Below the pieces are notes generated by a model. It searched no databases, was not told where the DNA came from, and saw only the letters and a list, made by a program, of their open reading frames with translations. Of a stretch of 64,000 nt of DNA, positions 11,505-20,202 are shown piece by piece (within the stretch, counting starts at the first letter, position 1; each line of letters begins with the position of its first letter). Source of the DNA: JAZIHH01 sp036678685 (GTDB taxonomy: Bacteria; Bacillota; UBA4882; UBA10575); contig JAZIHH010000020.1 in assembly GCA_036678685.1 (NCBI GenBank), forward strand, positions 186,001 to 250,000, given 5' to 3'. Both the position numbers and the translations under genes were made by a program.

Positions 11505-12959
11505 ATGGAATTATATGCCATGAGTCTTGGCGAATTACGAAAGGCGCTGGATAATAAGGAAGTCTCGTCCAAGGAGATCACCGGGGCTTTTCTCAAACGG
11601 ATCAGTCAACTTAACCCCGAACTAAACGCTTTCGTCACTATTACACCGGAAGAAGCCCTGGCCGCCGCCGATGAAGCCGATGCCCGGCTGGCCCGGAGAG
11701 AGCGGGTGACCCCCCTGACGGGGATCCCGGTGGCCGTGGCGGACAACATCTGTACCCAGGGGATCAGGACAACCTGTGCTTCCCGGATGTTGGAGAATTT
11801 TATCCCTCCGTACAACGCGACGGTTATCTCCCGCCTGCGGGAGGCGGGGGCGGTTTTGGTCGGGAAAACCAATATGGACGAGTTTGCCGCCGGGAGCACC
11901 ACCGAATATTCCCGGTTCGGTCCGGTCCGCAACCCGTGGGATCCGGGCCGCACGCCGGGAGGGGCCGGCGGTGCGGCGGCGGCGGTGGCGGCCGGATTGG
12001 CGCCCCTGGCCGTGGCCTCTGATACCGGCGGTTCCCTGCGCCGGGCGGCCGCTTTTTGCGGTCTTACCGGAATAAAACCAACATACGGACGGGTCTCCCG
12101 TTACGGATTGACGGCGTTGGCGTCTTCGTTGGAACAGGCCGGCCCCCTGGCCCGGCGGGTGAAGGACGCGGCCGCTCTTTATCAGGTAATAGCCGGTCCC
12201 GATCCTTGCGATACGACATGCTTTGCCGGCCCCGTGGCGGAGTTCGACCGGCCGGACGGGGAGATTGACGGGTTGAAGATTGGCCTTCCCCGTGAATATT
12301 TTACCGGTAACGGGCTGTGGCCGGCGATGAAGGACATGTTACTGACCGCGGTCAATTCCTTGGAGAAAATGGGCGCCGCTACCGTTGAGGTTTCCCTTCC
12401 ATCCACCCGGTACGCCTTGGCCGCCCATCTTCTCCTGGCGGCGGGGGAAGGCGGGTCAAATTTAGCCCGTTACGACGGAATACGTTACGGCTACCGCTCG
12501 CCGGAGACAAAGGATATTTATGCCTTGTATACCAAGACCCGGCAGGAAGGCTTCGGCGACGAGGTGAAAAGAAGAATTATCCTGGGAACTCTGGTCTTGA
12601 GCGCCGAGTGCTATGAAGATTATTATCTCCGGGCGCAGAAGATCCGCACCCTGGTGCGGGAAGAATTTAGCCGGGCCTTTACGGCTTGCGATGTAATCCT
12701 GGCGCCGGTGGCGGCCGGACCCCCGCCGGAATTGGGCGAAGAGCGGGAGCCCCTCGATTTATACTTGGAAGAATATTTTACCGTCGCCGCGAACCTGGCC
12801 GGCCTTCCCGCCCTCAGCGTGCCCGGCGGGCTGGTGGACGGGCTGCCCGGGGGCGTGCAGTTGATGGGGCCGGCCGGCACGGAAGAAACCTTGTTCCGCG
12901 TCGCCCGGTCTTTGGAGAAGGCGGCCGGGGAATTATCCTGTCCTTTGTTGAACAAGTAA
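11505..12959 (+). CDS. gatA: GatA-family amidotransferase subunit with degenerate amidase triad
   Basis: 484 residues of clear GatA sequence over the full length (for example KPTYGRVSRYGL, SNLARYDGIRYGYR and GKTNMDEFA). GatA normally hydrolyses glutamine and feeds ammonia to GatB, using a Lys/cis-Ser/Ser triad. Here the Lys position is Ala79 (GIPVAVADNI where the family has GIP-A-KDNI). The PGGSSGGSA loop reads PGGAGGAA, so the cis-Ser is Ala154 and one residue is deleted. The nucleophile in SDTGGS (S177) is kept. The usual RQPA after it is RRAA. The Asp before T(I/V)PVN is Glu and that motif reads TVAAN. The frame is intact and the ribosome site AAGGAGG precedes ATG 11505. Glutaminase activity is therefore doubtful. 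It could be a pseudoenzyme or an ammonia-using form. Confidence 0.93.
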   Translation: MELYAMSLGELRKALDNKEVSSKEITGAFLKRISQLNPELNAFVTITPEEALAAADEADARLARRERVTPLTGIPVAVADNICTQGIRTTCASRMLENFIPPYNATVISRLREAGAVLVGKTNMDEFAAGSTTEYSRFGPVRNPWDPGRTPGGAGGAAAAVAAGLAPLAVASDTGGSLRRAAAFCGLTGIKPTYGRVSRYGLTALASSLEQAGPLARRVKDAAALYQVIAGPDPCDTTCFAGPVAEFDRPDGEIDGLKIGLPREYFTGNGLWPAMKDMLLTAVNSLEKMGAATVEVSLPSTRYALAAHLLLAAGEGGSNLARYDGIRYGYRSPETKDIYALYTKTRQEGFGDEVKRRIILGTLVLSAECYEDYYLRAQKIRTLVREEFSRAFTACDVILAPVAAGPPPELGEEREPLDLYLEEYFTVAANLAGLPALSVPGGLVDGLPGGVQLMGPAGTEETLFRVARSLEKAAGELSCPLLNK

Positions 12960-13025
12960 AGAAACCGGCTTACAACCCCTGCCGGTAACCGATAAGATGT
13001 CCAATGGAAAAGGAGGCCGTGAACA

Positions 13026-14468
13026 ATGGCGTATGAAACTGTAATCGGACTTGAGGTGCACGTGGAATTGAAAACGGCGGCGAAGGTTTTTTGCGGCTGC
13101 GAGACCCGGTTCGGCGCGGAGGCCAATACCCGCACCTGCCCGGTCTGCCTGGGTCTCCCCGGGTCTCTGCCGGTTCTTAATAAACAAGCGGTCGTTTACA
13201 CCATCATGGCCGGCCTGGCTTTAAATTGCCGGATCGCCCCGTTCAGCAGGTTTCACCGGAAACAATATTTTTATCCGGATATGCCTACGGCCTATCAGAT
13301 CAGCCAGTATGACCTTCCCCTCTGTGAGAAAGGCCGGCTGGAGATTATTACCGCGGAAGGGGAAAAAACGGTTGGGATCAACCGGATCCATCTCGAAGCG
13401 GAAGCGGGCCGCACCTATCATTGCGGCGGCGGGCCGGAAGGGTATTCCCTCCTGGATTATAACCGCTGTGGACTGCCGTTGATTGAAATTGTTTCCGAAC
13501 CCGACCTTCGTTCCCCGGCGGAAGCCAGGGCTTATCTGGAAAAACTCCAGACCATCCTGCAGTATATCGGTGTTTCCGACTGTAAGATGGAGGAAGGCTC
13601 TTTCCGGTGTGACGCCAATATCTCCCTTCGCCCGGCGGGCAGCAAAGAATTTGGCCTTCGGGTGGAGTTGAAAAATTTAAATTCCTTTAAAGCGATTGAA
13701 GCGGCCTTGGAGTATGAAGCAAACCGCCAGGCCGCCCTGTTGGCGGCGGGGACCCCTCTGGAACGGGAGGAATCCAGAGCCTGGGATGAAACACGGGGGA
13801 TCACAGTTTACATGCGTCCCAAGGAGAAGGCCGCCGATTACCGTTTTTTCCCGGATCCGGATCTTTTGCCGGTCGTTGTTGATGAGGAATGGGTGGAAAG
13901 CATCCGGAAGCGTCTCCCGGAACTCCCCGGTGAAAAGAGGGAACGGTATATTAACGAGTACGGCCTTCCCCTGTACGATGCGGAGGTGCTCAGCAGTTCG
14001 CGGCCGACCGCCGAATTTTTTGAGGCGGCGGTCAAGGCTTACGGCGGTGACCCCAAGGTGGTGAGCAATTGGGTCATGGTGGAACTGGCCCGCTTGTTAA
14101 ACCTGGAAAAGAAGGAACTGCCGGACGCCGAAATCGCTCTGGAAAATCTTGCCGCTTTACTGAAGATGATTGATGAAGGAACGATTAGCGGTAAAATCGC
14201 CAAGACCGTCTTTGAAGAGATGTTTTATACCGGGAAAAACCCCCGGCAAATCGTGGAAGAAAAGGGTCTCGTCCAGATCAGTGACGAGGACCGGCTTTTA
14301 GCCGTGGTCCGGAAGGTGCTCGCCGGCCATCCGGAGACAGTCGCCGATTACCGGGGAGGGAAAACGAAAGCCTTGGGGTTCCTGGTCGGCCAGGTGATGA
14401 AGGAAACCCGGGGCCGCGCCAACCCGGCCCTGGTCAATACCCTGCTGCGCAGGGAGTTGGATAAGTAA
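13026..14468 (+). CDS. gatB: Aspartyl/glutamyl-tRNA amidotransferase subunit B (one active-site Glu changed)
   Basis: 480 residues. GatB binds the misacylated tRNA, phosphorylates the side-chain carboxylate with ATP and accepts ammonia. It has GLEVHVEL at the N-terminus with the expected Glu10 and His12, a CxC...CPVC zinc site (residues about 24-40), [30 protein letters not shown] and a C-terminal YqeY-like tail. The conserved LEEDAGK segment reads LEAEAGR. Its second acidic residue, aligned with Glu125 of the Staphylococcus enzyme, is Ala125. AAGGAGG lies ahead of ATG 13026. It ends the ligA-gatCAB cluster. Whether the change abolishes activity cannot be told from sequence. Confidence 0.95.
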   Translation: MAYETVIGLEVHVELKTAAKVFCGCETRFGAEANTRTCPVCLGLPGSLPVLNKQAVVYTIMAGLALNCRIAPFSRFHRKQYFYPDMPTAYQISQYDLPLCEKGRLEIITAEGEKTVGINRIHLEAEAGRTYHCGGGPEGYSLLDYNRCGLPLIEIVSEPDLRSPAEARAYLEKLQTILQYIGVSDCKMEEGSFRCDANISLRPAGSKEFGLRVELKNLNSFKAIEAALEYEANRQAALLAAGTPLEREESRAWDETRGITVYMRPKEKAADYRFFPDPDLLPVVVDEEWVESIRKRLPELPGEKRERYINEYGLPLYDAEVLSSSRPTAEFFEAAVKAYGGDPKVVSNWVMVELARLLNLEKKELPDAEIALENLAALLKMIDEGTISGKIAKTVFEEMFYTGKNPRQIVEEKGLVQISDEDRLLAVVRKVLAGHPETVADYRGGKTKALGFLVGQVMKETRGRANPALVNTLLRRELDK

Positions 14469-14547
14469 CAGCGGAAAAGCCTTTATCTTCCAGGCATAAT
14501 CCGGCCTCCGACGGGCAAGAATATGTAAAAACTGGAGGAGAGGCGCT

Positions 14548-15147
14548 TTGAAGAGGCTGTTCATCGTTATAACCACCCTGGTATTCCTTTTTTTGCTGGC
14601 GGCCGGGGTGGCGGCTGACTGGACCTACACCGTACAAAGGGGCGATACCTTATATAATATTTCCCGCCGTTTTGGCGTCAGCCTGAACGATCTGCGGAGA
14701 AGGAACGGCTTATGGACCGACGCCCTCCGGGTGGGACAGCGGATTATTATTCCTACCGGCACCGCTGCCGCCGCCGGGACCGGTGGTTCCCGGGCCGGGG
14801 TGGACGTCTACATGCTGGCGCGTCTGGTTCAAGCGGAAGCCGAAGGGGAACCCTATATCGGGAAAGTGGCCGTGGCGGCCGTAGTCCTGAACAGAATCGA
14901 AAGCCCGCTCTTCCCGAATACCCTGGCCGGTGTCCTCTACCAGCCCCATGCTTTTGAAACCGTTACCAACGGGCGGATTTATAACAACCCGAGCAACGAA
15001 GCAATCCGGGCCGCCCGGGATGCCATCAACGGTTGGGACCCCTCCGGGGGGGCGCTCTATTTCTTTAACCCCGCCAAGACCGTTAACCCGTGGATTTGGT
15101 CAAGAACGATTGTCAACCGTATCGGCAAACATGTCTTTGCCATTTGA
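14548..15147 (+). CDS. LysM plus SleB-type cell wall (spore cortex) hydrolase
   Basis: 199 residues, exported. A signal peptide spans about residues 1-23, with a hydrophobic run ending in AAGVAA. A LysM peptidoglycan-binding motif follows (YTVQRGDTLYNISRRFG, about 28-70). After a Gly/Ala/Thr linker comes a SleB hydrolase domain (about 85-199) with ARLVQAEAEGEPYIGKVAVA and GGALYFFNPAKT. SleB enzymes are lytic transglycosylases that degrade spore cortex during germination; related proteins act on vegetative wall. The TTG start at 14548 is supported by GGAGGAG 7 nt upstream. It is probably cotranscribed with the next membrane-protein gene, 15 nt downstream. Confidence 0.9.
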   Translation: MKRLFIVITTLVFLFLLAAGVAADWTYTVQRGDTLYNISRRFGVSLNDLRRRNGLWTDALRVGQRIIIPTGTAAAAGTGGSRAGVDVYMLARLVQAEAEGEPYIGKVAVAAVVLNRIESPLFPNTLAGVLYQPHAFETVTNGRIYNNPSNEAIRAARDAINGWDPSGGALYFFNPAKTVNPWIWSRTIVNRIGKHVFAI

Positions 15148-15162
15148 GAAGGAGGGTTGCGC

Positions 15163-15555
15163 TTGAATTGGACACGTTTGTTCATCCGGGCGGTCACGGT
15201 CTTCGTGGTCCTTTTCGTCCTCGCCTATGTGGTCCCCGGTTTTTCCGGGTTGACCATCGGCTTGCTGGCGGCGGTCAGTCTTTTGACGGCCCTTCTCTCC
15301 AGCCTGGTGGAGATGGGCGTGAAACCGGATTCCGCCCGGGTTAGGAGTATAATCCTTTTCCTGACGGCGGCGGTCGTCGTCTACCTCTTTTCCATGCTGG
15401 CACAGAATCTCCGGCCTCCGCTCTTCAGTGCTTTACTGGCGGCGGCTTTGATTGCCCTGGTGGATCTGGTGTACCCGGAGAAACAGCCGGTGGAAGGGGA
15501 AGGGGAAGGGGAAGCGGGGCAAGAAGCCGGATGGGAGCCCCAGGAGGGCGGATAA
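15163..15555 (+). CDS. Small four-helix membrane protein, holin/YvlD-like family
   Basis: 130 residues with about four hydrophobic helices: residues 8-28, 30-50, 62-82 and 88-108. A short acidic Gly/Glu tail follows. The pattern resembles the phage-holin-like / YvlD membrane family, and such genes often follow SleB-type hydrolases. I cannot assign a biochemical role. The start chosen is TTG 15163, 6 nt after GGAGGG. Another TTG at 15157 overlaps the ribosome site. A strong terminator follows. Confidence 0.6.
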   Translation: MNWTRLFIRAVTVFVVLFVLAYVVPGFSGLTIGLLAAVSLLTALLSSLVEMGVKPDSARVRSIILFLTAAVVVYLFSMLAQNLRPPLFSALLAAALIALVDLVYPEKQPVEGEGEGEAGQEAGWEPQEGG

Positions 15556-15594
15556 GTCATCGAGGGCGAGGATTTTTTATTCCGGGAGCTTTTT

Positions 15595-15640
15595 AAAACC
15601 TGCTGTTTCCGGCATAAAACAGCGGGTTTTATTATATGTA
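15595..15640 (+). terminator. Rho-independent terminator
   Basis: Inverted repeat AAAACCTGCTGTTT (15595-15608) with AAACAGCGGGTTTT (15617-15630), 8-nt loop, followed by ATTATAT. It closes the SleB-membrane protein unit. Confidence 0.88.
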
Positions 15641-15676
15641 TTTTTAAGAAGCATTATTCGGCGGGGAGGGAAACCG

Positions 15677-16414
15677 GTGGATTACCTTACACGGGCGGAA
15701 TACGAACATGAGGCGTTACGGGTGATGCTGGCGGTGCAAAGAGAACTTTTAACGAAACTGGCGGAAGCCCGGGGAGTGAACCTGCTTCACCTGGAGAATG
15801 TCCTTCGTTTCTGGCGGGAATTTTTTTGCCGGGAACATCTGGCGGCTGAAGAAGAATTTTTATTTGAATTCCTGTTTGAGCTGGACCGTCCAGCCGGGGA
15901 AGGATTGGCGGCCGATCACGAACGGCTGCGGCAAAACCTGGATGAACTGGAGCGAATCTGTAATAAACTGCGAATGGGAATCCCCAATTCCGGGCGGGAA
16001 TTTTTGGCGGCGGGGGAAAAATTTATCGCCGCTCTGGAAAACCATTTGCACAAAGAAAACAGTCTTTTCGCGGAGTTGGTGTTGGAGAAGACGGAACCGG
16101 AATGGCCGGCAGGTCCGTTCCCCCCACAAGAGGAAACGGCCAGATTGACCGGACTTTTTTCGCTACTGGATAACTTGTCCCGTGAATATCTGGGAAAAGA
16201 GTACAAGGCCGCCTGGACGGAGCGGTGGCAAAGAGAGGAAACGGATAGAAACGGGGGAACAATTGACCGCCGGGAAGAGGAGAGGGCCTTGCCTTCCGGC
16301 GGCCAAGAGGAAGAACAGGAAGGGGAAGAACAACGGGAAGAACAAGTCATCAATAAAAAACAAAATACTTGGCGGGAAGAGGCAGGGATAGGCGGGGAAA
16401 ACGAGAAGATTTAG
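15677..16414 (+). CDS. Hemerythrin HHE-domain protein with long charged tail
   Basis: 245 residues. The first 150 or so residues form a four-helix HHE bundle with likely di-iron ligands in YEHEALRVML (His near 11), CREHLAAEEEF, AADHERLRQNL and LENHLHKENSLF. This fits an oxygen- or iron-sensing or binding role. The last 60 residues are a Glu/Gln/Arg-rich, probably disordered tail with no recognisable domain. GTG 15677 is preceded by GGGGAGGG. The frame is open upstream but crosses the preceding terminator. It stands between that terminator and the endonuclease Q gene and has no obvious partner. Confidence 0.8.
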   Translation: MDYLTRAEYEHEALRVMLAVQRELLTKLAEARGVNLLHLENVLRFWREFFCREHLAAEEEFLFEFLFELDRPAGEGLAADHERLRQNLDELERICNKLRMGIPNSGREFLAAGEKFIAALENHLHKENSLFAELVLEKTEPEWPAGPFPPQEETARLTGLFSLLDNLSREYLGKEYKAAWTERWQREETDRNGGTIDRREEERALPSGGQEEEQEGEEQREEQVINKKQNTWREEAGIGGENEKI

Positions 16415-16480
16415 ATATTGGACTCCGGAGGGCTGGACTCCGGAAGGAAGAGACGTGGAGTTATTAAGGAGACAACAGCG

Positions 16481-17518
16481 ATGAAATATTGGGCGGACTT
16501 TCATCTTCATTCCAAATATTCCATTGCCACCAGTAAAGATTCCATCCCCGAGCAGTTGGCATGGTGGGCGCAGCGCAAGGGCGTCACTCTCCTTGGCACC
16601 GGTGATTTTACCCACCCGGGGTGGCGGAAGGAACTCCGGGAAAAGCTGGAACCGGCCGGGGACGGGCTGTGGAGGTTAAAACCGGACTTCCGGCGCAAAC
16701 CCGATCCGGAGCTTCCCCACTGCCCTGAACCCCTGTTCATCGTTTCCGGGGAGATTAGTACCATCTATAAGAAGAACGGGCGGACCCACAAACTTCATCA
16801 TCTGGTCCTCCTGCCCGGATTGGAGGAAGCGGACAAGCTCTCCGGGCGTCTGGAAAAGATCGGCAATCTCAGCGCCGACGGCCGGCCGATTTTGGGCCTG
16901 GACAGCCGGGACTTATTGGCAATCATCCTCGAAACCTGCCCGGAGGCGGTATATATTCCGGCTCACATTTGGACGCCCCATTTTTCTCTTTTCGGCGCCA
17001 ATTCCGGCTTTGATACGATCGAGGAGTGTTATGAAGATTTGGCAGGAGAGATTACCGCCGTGGAAACCGGTCTTTCTTCCGATCCGGCGATGAACTGGCG
17101 CCTTTCCATGCTCGACCGTTTGCTGCTGGTCTCGAATTCCGACGCCCATTCTCCGCGGAATCTGGCCCGGGAAGCCAATTTGTTCGCCACCGAGCTGGCC
17201 TACCCGGCGGTCCGGGAAGCACTGCGCCACCCGGAACGGGGTTTTTTGGGCACCGTGGAGTTTTTTCCCGAAGAGGGCAAATACCACTGGGACGGACACC
17301 GGACCTGCGGGATCCGTTGGGAGCCGCGGCAGACCAGGGAAAACAAGGGTATCTGCCCGGTTTGCGGACGAAAAGTTACCGTCGGGGTCCTGCACCGGGT
17401 GGAGACCCTGGCCGACCGGGAACCCGGGGAAAAACCGGCCGGCACCCGCCGGTACGAGCGGTTGGTTCCTCTGACGCGGGTCATTGCCGCGGCGGAAGGG
17501 GTGGGCGAAAACACCTAA
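16481..17518 (+). CDS. Endonuclease Q-type PHP-domain DNA repair nuclease, N-terminal part
   Basis: 345 residues. Endonuclease Q cleaves 5' of deaminated bases and abasic sites. The PHP metal motif DFHLHSKYS starts at residue 5, followed by GTGDFTHPGW, PAHIWTPHFSLFG and SNSDAHSPRNLARE. A zinc-finger region, TCG...CPVCGRK, lies near 270-300. The protein stops at TAA 17516-17518. The family's usual C-terminal segment (VPLEEI...AEGI-RVR-G...PG-DG-YGK) is instead found at the start of the next gene, in the same frame. The gene pair therefore looks like one coding unit split by a single stop. AAGGAG is upstream of ATG 16481. Confidence 0.87.
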   Translation: MKYWADFHLHSKYSIATSKDSIPEQLAWWAQRKGVTLLGTGDFTHPGWRKELREKLEPAGDGLWRLKPDFRRKPDPELPHCPEPLFIVSGEISTIYKKNGRTHKLHHLVLLPGLEEADKLSGRLEKIGNLSADGRPILGLDSRDLLAIILETCPEAVYIPAHIWTPHFSLFGANSGFDTIEECYEDLAGEITAVETGLSSDPAMNWRLSMLDRLLLVSNSDAHSPRNLAREANLFATELAYPAVREALRHPERGFLGTVEFFPEEGKYHWDGHRTCGIRWEPRQTRENKGICPVCGRKVTVGVLHRVETLADREPGEKPAGTRRYERLVPLTRVIAAAEGVGENT

Positions 17519-17521
17519 AAA

Positions 17522-19762
17522 GTGGAGAAAATTTATTATAAACTGCTGGCGGCCTGCGGGCCGGAGTTGTTGATTTTGCGGGAAATCCCCCTGGAAGAGA
17601 TAAAAAGGACGGCCGGAACATTGGTGGCCGAAGGGATCCGCCGGGTCCGGCAGGGACTTTTGGAAATCAAGCCCGGCTTTGACGGGGAGTACGGGAAGGT
17701 AAATATTTTCCGGGCGGATGAACGCCAGGCCTATTTGGGACAGGCGGCCCTCTTTTCTCTGGATGAACCCCGGGGGGAAACCCGGGCGTTACCGCTTTTG
17801 CTGCGCGGGCGGGCCGGGAAAAAAGAAGACCCCAGCCGGACAAGCCTCCCCGCCGGTTTGAACCGGGAACAACAGGCGGCGGCAACCGCCGGCGCCAACC
17901 GCGTTCTGGTTACCGCCGGGCCGGGGACGGGGAAAACCCGGACCTTATTGCACCGGGTGGAATTTTTGTTGCGGCGGGGGGCGAAACCGGCGGAAATCAC
18001 CTGTGTCACTTTTACCCGAAAAGCCGCGGCTGAAATGGAAAAACGCCTGCGCCGCCTCTTGCCCTCCGGAGACCGGATCCGGGCCTTGACTTTTCACCGG
18101 CTTTGCCTGTCTTTACTTGCCCATTGCCCCGCTTGGCAGGAGCGGACGCTGCTTTCCGAATATGAACTTCCCGCTTTTTTCGGGGAAGAACAGGAACTAC
18201 ACCGGGCTTTGCTGGTCATCACCAGGTTAAAGAACCGGAATATCCTTCCCGGCGATCCGGAGGTTCCGGAGGAGTGGCGGGATTTTTACCGCCGTTACCA
18301 GGAGTTTCTTCTCCGGCATCAGGTTCTGGATTACGATGAAATCGTCCTCGAGACCGTCCGCCTGCTTGAGGAAAAGATGATTCCCCGGACGGCGTTGGCC
18401 TGCTGCCGGCATCTTCTGGTCGACGAATTCCAGGATGTGACGCCTTTACAATACCGTCTCCTTAAATTGCTGGCCCGGGAAGGAGAGACGCTCTTTGTCA
18501 TCGGCGACCCCGACCAATCCATTTACGCTTTCCGCGGCTCCGACACCGGCGTTTTCCAGCGTTTCCGGGAGGACTTTCCCGGATACCAGGAAATTGCGTT
18601 GCGCTTGAATTACCGTTCAACGCCTGATCTTGTCGCCGCCGCGCAGCACCTGATCGCCCGCAACCGGCGGCCGGCGAGGGTAAGGGTGGAACCCGCCCGT
18701 CCGCCCGGGAAAAGGCCGGCCGTCAGTTACCTGGCGACGTCCAGTGCGCAAGCGGAGAGCAGGGCCGTGGTCCGGGAGATTGTCCGGCTGGTGGGGGGAA
18801 CGGACATGCTCAGCGCCCACGGGGATTACAAAGCCAGCGGGGACGCGGGCGGCTACAGTTTTGGGGAGATCGCCGTTCTTTTCCGCACCGGCCGGCAGGT
18901 GGAATTGCTGGAAAAAGCCTTGCTCAAAGAGGGCCTTCCCTATAAAGTGGCGGGGGAAAAAGAACTCCTCCACCACCCGCGGATCAGGGAGACGGTCACT
19001 TATCTCCATGCCCTGCTGAAACCGGCCGACTGCCTGGTTTTAACCACCTTGTATTTCCCCTGTTTCTTTCCGGGCGAGGAATATATCCGGCAGTTGGAGG
19101 AAGCGGGCCGGCGGGAGTCCCGCCCCCTCTTCACCGCGGTGCAGGATTTTTCCGGGCAAAACGACCTGCCTGCGCTGGTGCGGGAGAAATTGCGCTATTA
19201 TTGTTACTGCCAAGAAAAGTTTACTTCCCTGCTGAAGCAGGGAACAAAGGAGTTTCTCCACGAGTGGATTAAAGAACGCGGTTGGGACGGGACAGCCGAG
19301 ATGGAGCAGATTATGGGAATGGCGGCGCTCAGCAGCGGGCCGGCGGATTTTTTGGAACGGGTGTTATACGGGAAAGAACAGGATCTGGAACGGGAAGGAA
19401 AAAGAGGCCCCGCTCCGGAATATATCTCGCTGATGACCATTCACGCCGCGAAAGGGCTGGAATTCCCGGTGGTTTTAATCACCGGTCTGGAAGAGGGCTT
19501 GCTTCCCCTGCACGGAGGGGAGGCCGGGGAGGAAGAGATCGAGGAGGAGCGCCGTCTTTTCTACGTGGCTTTGACCAGGGCGCAAGAAGAGGTGATTCTC
19601 TTTTCCGCCGGGCGGCGCCGGGGTTCCGGTTCCTCGCCGGTCCGTCTCCCCTCCCGTTTTCTGCAAGAATTGCCCGCGGAGATCCTCCGGCACCGGCGGA
19701 TAAAACAGAAAAAGAGCCAACCCTCCCAACCGGGGCTTTTCCCCGTGGCCGGGGGAGAATAA
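17522..19762 (+). CDS. UvrD/PcrA-type superfamily 1 DNA helicase with EndoQ C-terminal remnant
   Basis: 746 residues. Residues 1-65 match the end of endonuclease Q (REIPLEEIKRTAGTLVAEGI then KPGFDGEYGKVNIF). Helicase motifs follow in order: AGPGTGKTRT (Walker A, near 132), CVTFTRKAAAEM, LLVDEFQDVTPLQ, GDPDQSIYAFRGSD, LNYRSTPDLV, MTIHAAKGLEFPVV and RRLFYVALTRA. The set is complete, so it should be an active 3'-5' translocase. The GTG start at 17522 lies one codon after the stop of the preceding gene and has no ribosome site. Production would need re-initiation, stop readthrough, or an internal start nearer the helicase domain. Confidence 0.88.
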   Translation: MEKIYYKLLAACGPELLILREIPLEEIKRTAGTLVAEGIRRVRQGLLEIKPGFDGEYGKVNIFRADERQAYLGQAALFSLDEPRGETRALPLLLRGRAGKKEDPSRTSLPAGLNREQQAAATAGANRVLVTAGPGTGKTRTLLHRVEFLLRRGAKPAEITCVTFTRKAAAEMEKRLRRLLPSGDRIRALTFHRLCLSLLAHCPAWQERTLLSEYELPAFFGEEQELHRALLVITRLKNRNILPGDPEVPEEWRDFYRRYQEFLLRHQVLDYDEIVLETVRLLEEKMIPRTALACCRHLLVDEFQDVTPLQYRLLKLLAREGETLFVIGDPDQSIYAFRGSDTGVFQRFREDFPGYQEIALRLNYRSTPDLVAAAQHLIARNRRPARVRVEPARPPGKRPAVSYLATSSAQAESRAVVREIVRLVGGTDMLSAHGDYKASGDAGGYSFGEIAVLFRTGRQVELLEKALLKEGLPYKVAGEKELLHHPRIRETVTYLHALLKPADCLVLTTLYFPCFFPGEEYIRQLEEAGRRESRPLFTAVQDFSGQNDLPALVREKLRYYCYCQEKFTSLLKQGTKEFLHEWIKERGWDGTAEMEQIMGMAALSSGPADFLERVLYGKEQDLEREGKRGPAPEYISLMTIHAAKGLEFPVVLITGLEEGLLPLHGGEAGEEEIEEERRLFYVALTRAQEEVILFSAGRRRGSGSSPVRLPSRFLQELPAEILRHRRIKQKKSQPSQPGLFPVAGGE

Positions 19763-19794
19763 AAGACCAAAAGCAACCGGAAAGAAGGCGGGAT

Positions 19795-20202
19795 ATGCTG
19801 GACAACATAAAAATCAATGCCGGTGAACTTTCACCGGCGCTCTGGGCTTACCTGGGAGACGCCCTTCACGAACTGGGAACCAGAAAATATCTTTTGGCTG
19901 TTAAAAAGTACGCCACCACCGGTGCTTTGCACCGGGAGGCCGTGCGCCTGGTGAAGGCGGAGAGTCAAGCCCGCCTGCTTGACCTCCTCGCCGGTGAATT
20001 TACCGAGGAAGAAAAGGAAATTCTACGCCGGGGGAGAAATAACAAAACCGGGCATATCCCGGCCCATACCGACCCGGTTACTTACCGGCACAGCACCGCC
20101 TGGGAAGCCCTTTTAGGCTATCTTTACCTTACCGGAAGAAAAGAAAGGATGGAAGATTTGCTTACCAAAGCCTTGACTGCCCTGGAGGAAAAAAAGACGT
20201 GA
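19795..20202 (+). CDS. mrnC: Mini-ribonuclease III, 23S rRNA maturation
   Basis: 135 residues. Mini-III trims the ends of precursor 23S rRNA as a dimer and consists only of an RNase III catalytic domain without a dsRNA-binding domain. Signatures are AYLGDALHELGTRKYLL near residue 14, RRGRNNKTG in the middle, and YRHSTAWEALLGYLYL near the end with the catalytic acidic residue in WEAL. ATG 19795 follows GAAGG. The gene overlaps thyX by 4 nt (GTGA), which implies translational coupling. Confidence 0.92.
   Translation: MLDNIKINAGELSPALWAYLGDALHELGTRKYLLAVKKYATTGALHREAVRLVKAESQARLLDLLAGEFTEEEKEILRRGRNNKTGHIPAHTDPVTYRHSTAWEALLGYLYLTGRKERMEDLLTKALTALEEKKT

Noticed and set aside
15452..15676. A longer hemerythrin-like protein starting in the preceding membrane-protein gene.
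   Set aside because: It would cross a strong terminator. GTG 15677 with GGGGAGGG gives a domain that starts in the expected place.
19282..19794. A longer mrnC protein starting inside the helicase gene.
   Set aside because: The upstream part overlaps the conserved helicase motifs in another frame and is Gly/Arg-rich. ATG 19795 gives the standard Mini-III length.
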